DNA of 6,848 bases from Candidatus Iainarchaeum sp. (GTDB taxonomy: Archaea > Micrarchaeota > Micrarchaeia > Anstonellales > Bilamarchaeaceae), in contig JAQTSF010000039.1 in the NCBI GenBank assembly GCA_028711485.1, positions 1 through 6,848 on the forward strand, in the 5' to 3' direction. The notes beneath the pieces are model-generated. The model worked only from the letters and a program-made list of their open reading frames with translations. It had not been told where the DNA came from and made no database searches. Shown here in pieces: positions 1-4,132 of the stretch (position 1 is its first letter; every line of letters starts with the position of its first letter). The position numbers were made by a program, and so were the translations under genes.

Positions 1-1
1 A

Positions 2-649
2 ATTTATCTATCTGCCGTTGCAAGAAATTTAGTTCAAATAATTGATTTTAGCAAAGATCCATTAACTGGTTTATTATTAAGAAGATTCTTTATACAAGAA
101 CTTCAGAATTTGCTTCAATCTGGAAAATCACAACTCGTACCTCTTGTTTTTATGGATATTGACCATTTTAAATTAATAAACGATACCTATGGACACGGTG
201 CAGGAGATGCAGTTTTATCTACGTTACCTCATGTTTTAGGCTTGAGAGCCACAGATGTTATAGGTAGATGGGGCGGAGAGGAGATACTATTTGCATTGAA
301 TCCACAACAATTACGTGGTGGAGGAAGACGTTTAAAAGAATCTTTAACACCGGAAATAGCTCTAGATGTTATTTCGAGAGTAAAAAGAAGAATAGAACAA
401 TACGAATTTCCTGAAGTGGGAAGAATAACCTGTAGTTTTGGAGTTTCTCTTAACACTCAAGTAAGAAAAGATCCTTATAGTATGATTGAACTAGCTGATG
501 CTTTATTATACCTAGCTAAACGTGCAGGAAGAAACAGAATTGCTTTAAGTACTTCAGATACCATAAATAAGGAAGAACTCCATACTCTAAAAGGTTTGAA
601 AAAGGATGATACACCTACAATTCCTGATACTGTAACGATCCTTCAATAA
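2..649 (+). CDS. GGDEF-domain protein (putative diguanylate cyclase), C-terminal part; 5' end outside the window
   Basis: The reading frame is open from base 2, so the gene enters from the left; the TTG at 110 lies inside the domain and is not a credible start. In the 215 visible residues a GGDEF domain is nearly complete: DPLTGLLLRRFF near residues 19-30, the metal-binding MDID at 51-54, FKLINDTYGHGAGD at 56-69, the signature GGEEI at 91-95 (the last position is usually Phe) and the terminal KRAGRNR. GGDEF proteins with an intact signature condense two GTP into cyclic di-GMP. The motif RATD at 82-85 lies exactly five residues before GGEEI, the position of the RxxD product-inhibition site. 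A basic insertion (LRGGGRRLKESL) follows the signature and is longer than usual. Any sensory input domain would lie upstream. Activity is inferred; such proteins are uncommon in archaea. Confidence 0.9.
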   Translation: MYLSAVARNLVQIIDFSKDPLTGLLLRRFFIQELQNLLQSGKSQLVPLVFMDIDHFKLINDTYGHGAGDAVLSTLPHVLGLRATDVIGRWGGEEILFALNPQQLRGGGRRLKESLTPEIALDVISRVKRRIEQYEFPEVGRITCSFGVSLNTQVRKDPYSMIELADALLYLAKRAGRNRIALSTSDTINKEELHTLKGLKKDDTPTIPDTVTILQ

Positions 650-661
650 TTTATCATTAAG

Positions 662-679
662 CTATTTTATATTTTTTTC
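662..679 (+). promoter_or_regulatory. TATA-like box for tRNA-Thr and T-rich end of the GGDEF gene
   Basis: CTATTTTATAT lies about 30 bp before the mature tRNA 5' end, a normal distance for an archaeal promoter with a short 5' leader. The T-run that directly follows (672-679) could also act as a U-rich terminator for the GGDEF gene. Assignment rests on position and composition only. Confidence 0.5.
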
Positions 680-735
680 TTAATTAATCTATATCCTATG
701 CCCCAGTAGCTCAGTGGTAGAGCGCCTGTCTCGTA

Positions 736-754
736 TCCGTTTATAAAGAGAGAA
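736..754 (+). other. tRNA-Thr intron 1 (canonical 37/38, 19 nt)
   Basis: The intron lies between A37 (735) and A38 (755). The BHB fold is relaxed: the outer helix is the anticodon stem, and the central helix pairs 730-732 CTC with 750-752 GAG, while G733 opposes A749 as a mismatch. The three-base bulges are 734-736 and 753-755, each cut after the second base. The neighbouring A residues leave the 3' boundary ambiguous by a base or two; the canonical position was preferred. Confidence 0.85.
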
Positions 755-776
755 AACAGGAGGTCGTGAGTTCAAC

Positions 777-794
777 ATTTCGATAAGATGAAAT
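777..794 (+). other. tRNA-Thr intron 2 (T-loop, 59/60, 18 nt)
   Basis: The T-arm is interrupted inside its loop. A BHB with exact geometry can be drawn: outer helix is the T-stem (766-770 with 796-800), central helix TTCA (771-774) with TGAA (789-792), bulges A775 C776 / A777 and A793 T794 / T795, and a short inner helix 778-780 with 786-788. Cutting after the second base of each bulge joins TTCAAC to T, giving a seven-base T-loop. Non-canonical introns at this site are known in some archaea. Confidence 0.87.
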
Positions 795-830
795 TCTCAT
801 CTGGGGCTATTTAATTTAAAATAAATTGAG

Positions 831-1814
831 TTATATTTGTTTTTGAAATACAAACCCCTGCAATTCGTGATTTTCATCTATATCAATCATTTTTCTCTCA
901 ACTAATTGTAATCCAGAGTTAACAACCAGTCGTGATAATTTTTCAGGTTTTACAGGTCTTACTATTTTTCTTAGCATTCTTGAAAATTCACCACCAATAT
1001 CCGAATCTTTAGGATATATAAAAGGCCATTCTTCAATAATAATTAATTTTCCTCCCTGCACCAATAATTGATTCCATCTAAATAAAGCTCTTTCAAAGTC
1101 CAGATAATATGCTAAGTTGCAGCAAATAATCGTACCCAAAGAACCTTCTTCATAGGATTGTAGTATATGAGCATCTTCTTGTGTACTTACAAATCCCTGT
1201 AATTCGTGCTGAATTCCCTTTGCTAAATCATTTCCCATAACTCTAGAATGTCCTAATCTAAGAATTGCACTTATTAATCTTCCTTGTCCACAGCCTGTAT
1301 CAAGAATTGGTTCTGTTAAATGTTCTCTTAATAATTCTAGCATTCTTTCCTGTGCATCATAATGTCCGTTTTCTTCCAGATGTTTCGAGAATCTTTTTCC
1401 TAACTTTTCATAAAATACATATGCAGGAACTATTGATCGTGGTCTAAACTCCATAAAATTGATAGGATCCCCCAGATTTACAGAAATATCAATACTTTTA
1501 GGAATACCAAATTCATCACTAATTATTTCACATCCACTATCTCGTAAAATAACACTTAATTCATATATTATTTTTTTTGCATCTTCCATAGATGCAAGGG
1601 AACTTGAAATATGTGCAAATGGAATTAATATTATTGGATTATCTCTAGCTTTTCTTTTTATCTCATTCGATACTCTAGTTAAATCAAGCCACAAATCTCT
1701 TTTTTCTACATGTACGAGAACTGCTACTCCTGCAGAATCTACAATAGGCATAAATCTATTACCTATTCTTTTGCAAGTTTTTACTTTTTTTACTTTAAAC
1801 AATTGGAGTTTCAT
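831..1814 (-). CDS. ThrRS-type editing domain fused to a class I SAM-dependent methyltransferase
   Basis: The 327-residue protein has two parts. Residues 1 to about 130 resemble the N-terminal editing domain of archaeal threonyl-tRNA synthetase, a D-aminoacyl-tRNA deacylase-like fold that removes serine from tRNA-Thr. IPFAHISSSLAS (64-75) matches the family's YPFAHLSSELA, FGIPKSIDIS (102-111) matches FGYYKAFKIS, and RSIVP closes it. The family's catalytic His and Lys are present as H68 and K106, with the 38-residue spacing I recall for the Pyrococcus enzyme; the Tyr before the Lys is Pro, and the following Glu (E122) is displaced by about three residues. Residues 165-327 form a Rossmann methyltransferase: DTGCGQG (172-178) binds SAM, ND (195-196) ends strand 2, and CCNLAYYL (231-238) sits at motif IV. 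No synthetase core is present. The start is the ATG at 1814, with a TATA-like box about 31 bp upstream. Deacylation or tRNA-linked methylation is inferred; the substrate is unknown. Confidence 0.9.
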   Translation of the reverse strand: MKLQLFKVKKVKTCKRIGNRFMPIVDSAGVAVLVHVEKRDLWLDLTRVSNEIKRKARDNPIILIPFAHISSSLASMEDAKKIIYELSVILRDSGCEIISDEFGIPKSIDISVNLGDPINFMEFRPRSIVPAYVFYEKLGKRFSKHLEENGHYDAQERMLELLREHLTEPILDTGCGQGRLISAILRLGHSRVMGNDLAKGIQHELQGFVSTQEDAHILQSYEEGSLGTIICCNLAYYLDFERALFRWNQLLVQGGKLIIIEEWPFIYPKDSDIGGEFSRMLRKIVRPVKPEKLSRLVVNSGLQLVERKMIDIDENHELQGFVFQKQI

Positions 1815-1824
1815 TTTAATCGTG

Positions 1825-1850
1825 TTAATATATGGTATTTCATATATTAA
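1825..1850. promoter_or_regulatory. Perfect 10+10 bp inverted repeat in the divergent promoter region (candidate Lrp operator)
   Basis: TTAATATATG (1825-1834), a six-base spacer and CATATATTAA (1841-1850) form a perfect inverted repeat. The right half, read on the minus strand, is the best TATA-like box for the fusion gene, about 31 bp before its start. The divergent gene encodes an Lrp/AsnC-type protein, and such regulators bind dyad-symmetric AT-rich sites. A role as its operator is inferred. A purely structural AT repeat cannot be excluded. Confidence 0.55.
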
Positions 1851-1880
1851 TAATTAATTATGATTATTTTGTACAAAAAT

Positions 1881-1893
1881 ATAAATTTATAAA
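1881..1893 (+). promoter_or_regulatory. TATA-like box for the Lrp/AsnC-type gene
   Basis: ATAAATTTATAAA is centred about 32 bp before the ATG at 1919, with TTTATAAA the best core. No Shine-Dalgarno sequence precedes the ATG, so the transcript is probably leaderless or nearly so. Confidence 0.55.
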
Positions 1894-1918
1894 CATTTTT
1901 ATAATAAAATACAATAAT

Positions 1919-2866
1919 ATGAGCAATATAGATACTTTTGATAGGAAAATACTTTATGAATTAGATTGCAATGGAAGGACAACTTACACTCAAATTGCAA
2001 AAAAACTTAGATCTTCTAAAACAACCGTGAAATATAGGGTTGAGCGATTAATTAGAGAAAATATAATAATTGGTTTCAATGCAATTATTGATTTTTCTTT
2101 GTTAGGTTATTCTATCTATCGAATTAATATTAGATTAAAAAATTGTCCTCCTGAAATAGAAAAGTCTATTTTAGATTATTTAATATCTCAAAATAATATT
2201 TATGTTTTATTTAAAGTTAATGGCCCGTATCATCTTGTATTAGGAGTTAAGGCAAAAAATATTTGGGAATTAAACTTATTTTGGGAGGGGTTTAATAATC
2301 AATTTTTTAATTACTTACACTCTTCCCATTTAAGTTTAGTTTTTGATTACATTGAGTTTACTCGTTCTTATCTTCTACCTACTCCAAAGGATAAAGCACA
2401 ATTCGCTACTTTAAAAAAAATAGAAAATTATGAATTAGATGAAATTGATTATAAACTATTAGATTATTTATCTAAAAATGGACGTACTGATTTAGTAGAA
2501 CTTTCAAAAAAATTAGGAAAAAGTGCAATGGTTATAAGACACAGATTAAAAAACTTGCAAAAAAATAAAATTATAATTGGATTTAGGGCAATGATAAATC
2601 ACGAGAAATTAGGTTATCAATATTACAAGGTCGATATGATTCTTTCTTCTAAAAAAAACTTTAAAGAGCTCAAACAATTTATACTAAGCCATCCTAATGT
2701 GGTTTATACTGAAAAATCTTTAATTACCTCTGATTTTGAATTTGATCTTGAGGTAAAAGATTTTCTTGAATTTACAAGAATTATGGAATCCTTTAAATCC
2801 AAATTTCCTAATGATATCCAAGATTATACTTATTACTCATTGGTTAAAAGTTATAAATTATTTTAG
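1919..2866 (+). CDS. Duplicated Lrp/AsnC-family transcription regulator
   Basis: This 315-residue protein consists of two similar halves. Each starts with an Lrp-type winged helix-turn-helix: FDRKILYELDCNGRTTYTQI with the recognition region SSKTTVKYRVERL, and later IDYKLLDYLSKNGRTDLVEL with SAMVIRHRLKNL. Both wings end in the family signature IIIGF-A-I. Each helix-turn-helix is followed by an alpha/beta segment resembling a degenerate ligand-sensing RAM domain. Canonical Lrp proteins have one such unit of about 150 residues, so this is a tandem duplication that could imitate a dimer on one chain; such double forms occur in archaea. The start was placed at ATG 1919 because the upstream in-frame extension from 1832 is AT-rich, encodes no domain, and would overlap the inverted repeat and TATA box. 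The gene is divergent from the editing-domain/methyltransferase gene and may control it. The effector ligand is unknown. Confidence 0.88.
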   Translation: MSNIDTFDRKILYELDCNGRTTYTQIAKKLRSSKTTVKYRVERLIRENIIIGFNAIIDFSLLGYSIYRINIRLKNCPPEIEKSILDYLISQNNIYVLFKVNGPYHLVLGVKAKNIWELNLFWEGFNNQFFNYLHSSHLSLVFDYIEFTRSYLLPTPKDKAQFATLKKIENYELDEIDYKLLDYLSKNGRTDLVELSKKLGKSAMVIRHRLKNLQKNKIIIGFRAMINHEKLGYQYYKVDMILSSKKNFKELKQFILSHPNVVYTEKSLITSDFEFDLEVKDFLEFTRIMESFKSKFPNDIQDYTYYSLVKSYKLF

Positions 2867-2882
2867 AATATAAAATTGAGGT

Positions 2883-2915
2883 TGAATGAACTTTTAACAT
2901 TCATAACACATTTTT
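2883..2915 (+). terminator. Possible terminator of the Lrp/AsnC-type gene
   Basis: A short hairpin, TGAATG (2883-2888) with CATTCA (2898-2903), is followed by a T-run at 2911-2915, beginning 17 bp after the stop codon. The stem is only six pairs, so support is modest. Confidence 0.35.
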
Positions 2916-2923
2916 ATCAAAAT

Positions 2924-2953
2924 GGGGTCAAGTGAACTGAAGTTCACAACCCC
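2924..2953 (-). terminator. Strong hairpin downstream of tRNA-Pro, followed by a short T-run
   Basis: On the minus strand GGGGT (2953-2949) pairs with ACCCC (2928-2924), enclosing GTGAACT (2947-2941) and AGTTCAC (2938-2932) around a two-base loop; ATTTTG follows. That is twelve pairs with a small internal loop. It lies 14 bp past the tRNA-Pro discriminator base, so a role in termination or 3' trimming of the tRNA precursor fits. Being symmetrical, it could also act on the plus strand. Confidence 0.45.
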
Positions 2954-2972
2954 CAAAAATAGATTTTTGGGG
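2951..2972. repeat. 10-bp inverted repeat overlapping the tRNA-Pro 3' acceptor strand
   Basis: CCCCAAAAAT (2951-2960) and ATTTTTGGGG (2963-2972) are exact reverse complements around a two-base AG loop. Bases 2969-2972 are the last four of the tRNA-Pro acceptor strand and 2968 is the discriminator, so in the precursor RNA this hairpin competes with acceptor-stem formation. Confidence 0.7.
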
Positions 2973-2981
2973 TCGCTGAGA

Positions 2982-3027
2982 TTTTAACTTCGCATTTGAT
3001 TGTTAAAAATCAGCAATTATGCGAAGA
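2982..3027 (-). other. tRNA-Pro intron 3 (T-loop, 59/60, 46 nt)
   Basis: The T-loop is split after TTCAAA. The central helix pairs TTCA (3033-3030) with TTAA (2987-2984), three of four pairs; bulges are 3029-3027 and 2983-2981. A perfect eight-pair inner helix follows at once: CTTCGCAT (3026-3019) with ATGCGAAG (2995-2988). Splicing gives the loop TTCAAAT. The site is the same as that of the second tRNA-Thr intron. Confidence 0.85.
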
Positions 3028-3033
3028 TTTGAA

Positions 3034-3065
3034 TATTTGCCTTATATTCCAAAGAATATAAAAGT
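3034..3065 (-). other. tRNA-Pro intron 2 (53/54, 32 nt)
   Basis: The intron separates the T-stem 5' strand from the T-loop. BHB elements: outer helix TGA (3074-3072) with TCA (3032-3030), central helix TTTG (3071-3068) with CAAA (3039-3036), bulges beginning 3067 and 3035. The body is a hairpin TTATATTC (3061-3054) with GAATATAA (3049-3042) and loop TTTG. Position 53/54 is a known non-canonical site in archaea. The boundaries could shift by a base; these restore a normal T-arm. Confidence 0.8.
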
Positions 3066-3080
3066 CTCAAATCATCGGCT

Positions 3081-3216
3081 TTTTTTAAACCCGTACTTAG
3101 ATTTACCTCATGGCTTTTCCCGACCAATAAAACGACGCATCGTTTTATGGTCCATGGAAATCTCCGATTTCCATCGGAGAGTTTTGCCATAAGTATATAC
3201 TAAGTCAAAAGGCTCA
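3081..3216 (-). other. tRNA-Pro intron 1 (37/38, 136 nt, branched structure)
   Basis: The outer BHB helix is the anticodon stem. The central helix pairs TTT (3222-3220) with AAA (3085-3083), leaving G3219 opposite A3086; bulges are 3218-3216 and 3082-3080; the inner helix is GAGCC (3215-3211) with GGTTT-type pairing at 3091-3087. Inside, stems nest regularly: 3205-3200 with 3100-3095; CTTATGGC 3193-3186 with GCCATGAG 3114-3107; an eight-pair GGAA-loop hairpin at 3180-3161; TTTCC 3160-3156 with 3120-3116; and a 13-pair hairpin 3152-3122 with loop TGCG. The last two stack into one arm of a three-way junction. It is far longer than typical archaeal tRNA introns and has no reading frame of note. 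Confidence 0.85.
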
Positions 3217-3265
3217 CCCAAAGCCGACAGTCTACCAGGTTGACCTACGACCCCTGTAAAAGATA

Positions 3266-3281
3266 TTTAGGGTTACCTACA
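3266..3281. promoter_or_regulatory. Second DtxR-type site, one mismatch
   Basis: TTTAGG (3266-3271), four bases, CCTACA (3276-3281): the same half-sites and spacing as the element before the DtxR-FeoA gene, with one base changed. It lies between the tRNA-Pro TATA box and tRNA start, and about 20 bp upstream of the TATA box of the membrane-protein gene. A role in iron control of the membrane protein is inferred. Confidence 0.4.
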
Positions 3282-3290
3282 ATTTAAAAA
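3280..3290 (-). promoter_or_regulatory. TATA-like box of tRNA-Pro
   Basis: On the minus strand TTTTTAAATTG is centred about 31 bp before the mature 5' end at 3254, predicting a leader of about five bases that RNase P would remove. The assignment is positional. Confidence 0.5.
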
Positions 3291-3299
3291 GATAACTAC

Positions 3300-3325
3300 C
3301 TTATATAATATTACTTTTAGGTGGG
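3300..3325 (+). promoter_or_regulatory. TATA-like box and possible ribosome binding site of the membrane-protein gene
   Basis: CTTATATAATA (3300-3310) is centred about 26 bp before the ATG at 3331, which alone would suggest a leaderless transcript. AGGTG (3319-3323), seven bases before the ATG, matches the archaeal anti-Shine-Dalgarno sequence and supports this start if transcription begins further upstream. The two signals do not fully agree. Confidence 0.45.
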
Positions 3326-3330
3326 TTAGC

Positions 3331-4062
3331 ATGAACACTCAGAAATTATTTTCTAAGAAAGGAGTAATGTTTCTTGCAATTTTTGTTTTGCTTACTTATA
3401 TCGGAATGCAGCTGAATTTTTCACCCTTATTAGGCCTTGATTCAGCTGAAAATCAAACATTTACCTTCTTCCAATTCTTAGGTCCTATTGCAGGAGGTTT
3501 TTTAGGTGGAATTGTAGGTGCAATTTCAGTTTTTCTTTCACAATTTATAAACTATATTTTATTAGGAAAAGAATTCAATTTTATCAATCTATTCAGATTA
3601 TTCCCAATGATTTTTGGAGCGTATTATTTTGCAAAAAACAAAGACAATTTCTCTAAAGATAAATTAAGTTTTATAATCCCTATAATTTGTATTGCAGCAT
3701 TTATTCTTCATCCAATAGGTTCGCAAGCCTGGTATTATTCATTATTCTGGACAATACCTCTTTTAGTGAAATTTCTTCCAGAGAACTTATTCTTTAGAAG
3801 TTTAGGCTCAACATTCACTGCACATGCAATAGGTTCAGTTATATTTCTATATACCATTCCAACAGTTCCTGAATTATGGGCAGTAATTCTTCCAGGAGTT
3901 GTTGTATTTGAAAGAGTAATATTTGCACTAGGAATAAGCGCAAGTTATATTGTTTTCAATACTTTACTAAGCAGACTAGAAACATTGACTACAAGCAATT
4001 TAAGAGACATTGTAAAAATAGAAGATAAATATGTTTTAAGTACAAAGAATTTACATCTTTAA
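3331..4062 (+). CDS. Multi-pass membrane protein, possibly transporter S-component-like
   Basis: The 243-residue protein is strongly hydrophobic, with about six predicted membrane segments (roughly residues 12-28, 46-75, 88-98, 113-128, 136-146 and 180-212). A glycine-rich segment, FQFLGPIAGGFLGGIVGA (48-65), is followed by an amphipathic stretch with GKEFNFINLFRLFPM. The C-terminal tail of about 30 residues is polar. Length, hydrophobicity and the Gly-rich second segment recall substrate-binding (S) subunits of energy-coupling-factor transporters, but I cannot name a family or substrate, and no ATPase or T component is in the window. An AGGTG ribosome binding site supports the start. It is divergent from tRNA-Pro, and a DtxR-type site in the shared upstream region hints at metal-related control. 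Treat the function as unknown. Confidence 0.75.
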   Translation: MNTQKLFSKKGVMFLAIFVLLTYIGMQLNFSPLLGLDSAENQTFTFFQFLGPIAGGFLGGIVGAISVFLSQFINYILLGKEFNFINLFRLFPMIFGAYYFAKNKDNFSKDKLSFIIPIICIAAFILHPIGSQAWYYSLFWTIPLLVKFLPENLFFRSLGSTFTAHAIGSVIFLYTIPTVPELWAVILPGVVVFERVIFALGISASYIVFNTLLSRLETLTTSNLRDIVKIEDKYVLSTKNLHL

Positions 4063-4080
4063 TTTTTTCTATTTTTTATT
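4063..4080 (+). terminator. T-rich terminator after the membrane-protein gene
   Basis: Two T-runs (TTTTTT at 4063-4068 and 4072-4077) directly follow the stop codon, without a hairpin. U-rich tracts of this kind terminate archaeal transcription. Confidence 0.5.
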
Positions 4081-4100
4081 TATAAAATCCATTCTAATCT

Positions 4101-4131
4101 ATTTAAAAACATTATGAATATATATTCATAA
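4101..4131 (+). promoter_or_regulatory. TATA-like box and perfect 20-bp palindrome before the UPF0251 gene
   Basis: ATTTAAAAAC (4101-4110) is centred 27 bp before the ATG at 4133, so the transcript is likely leaderless. Immediately downstream, TTATGAATAT followed by its exact reverse complement (4112-4131) fills the space between TATA box and start. A regulator bound there would block transcription start; autoregulation by the UPF0251 protein is a reasonable guess. Confidence 0.6.
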
Positions 4132-4132
4132 C

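Larger units (their letters stand above)
700..808 (+). tRNA. tRNA-Thr(CGT) with two introns
   Basis: Removing 736-754 and 777-794 from this 109-nt gene leaves a regular 72-nt tRNA. Acceptor stem: 700-706 GCCCCAG with 801-807 CTGGGGC, all seven Watson-Crick. D-arm: GCTC, loop AGTGGTA, GAGC. Anticodon stem: CCTGT (725-729) with ACAGG (756-760), loop CTCGTAA after splicing, anticodon CGT (reads ACG). Variable loop: AGGTC. T-arm: GTGAG, loop TTCAACT after splicing, CTCAT, with one G-U pair. The discriminator is T808, and G1-C72, C2-G71 and U73 fit archaeal threonine identity. A37 after U36 suits t6A modification. No CCA is encoded. The gene converges on the editing-domain/methyltransferase gene, whose stop codon is 22 bp away. 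A standard scan may miss the second intron. Confidence 0.93.
2968..3254 (-). tRNA. tRNA-Pro(TGG) with three introns totalling 214 nt
   Basis: Read on the minus strand from 3254, the acceptor is GGGGTCG (3254-3248), paired with CGACCCC (2975-2969), with discriminator A (2968). D-arm: GGTC, loop AACCTGGTA, GACT. Anticodon stem: TCGGC (3227-3223) with GCCGA (3079-3075), spliced loop TTTGGGA, anticodon TGG (reads CCA), G37 as usual for proline. Variable loop: TGAT. T-stem: TTGAG (3070-3066) with CTCAG (2980-2976), spliced loop TTCAAAT. The 287-nt gene minus introns of 136, 32 and 46 nt leaves 73 nt, with all stems paired and only G-U deviations. No CCA is encoded. A TATA-like box lies about 31 bp upstream. 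The assignment explains nearly all hairpins in this stretch. Exact splice points are inferred from BHB geometry; an automatic scan is likely to miss or misfold the gene. Confidence 0.92.

Noticed and set aside
110..649. A complete GGDEF protein starting with TTG at 110.
   Set aside because: The frame is open to the window edge and the conserved DPLTG element of the domain lies upstream of that codon.
1459..1857. Plus-strand open frame opposite the fusion gene.
   Set aside because: It has no recognisable domain and lies wholly antisense to the well-supported fusion gene and its promoter; the frame at 1265-1447 is similar.
1832..1918. N-terminal extension of the Lrp-type protein from the ATG at 1832.
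   Set aside because: It encodes an AT-rich low-complexity stretch, runs through the inverted repeat and TATA box, and the conserved domain starts right after the ATG at 1919.
3081..3216. Group I intron in tRNA-Pro.
   Set aside because: Much too short, without a recognisable group I core; BHB pairing at the junctions indicates endonuclease splicing.
2924..3254. RNase P RNA, SRP RNA or a riboswitch, suggested by dense hairpins and long-range pairing.
   Set aside because: The conserved cores of RNase P RNA and SRP RNA are not visible on either strand, and a tRNA-Pro with three introns explains the pairing exactly.
2867..3330. Integrated element or attachment site at tRNA-Pro.
   Set aside because: No integrase, no repeated tRNA 3' end, and the local repeats are inverted, not direct.
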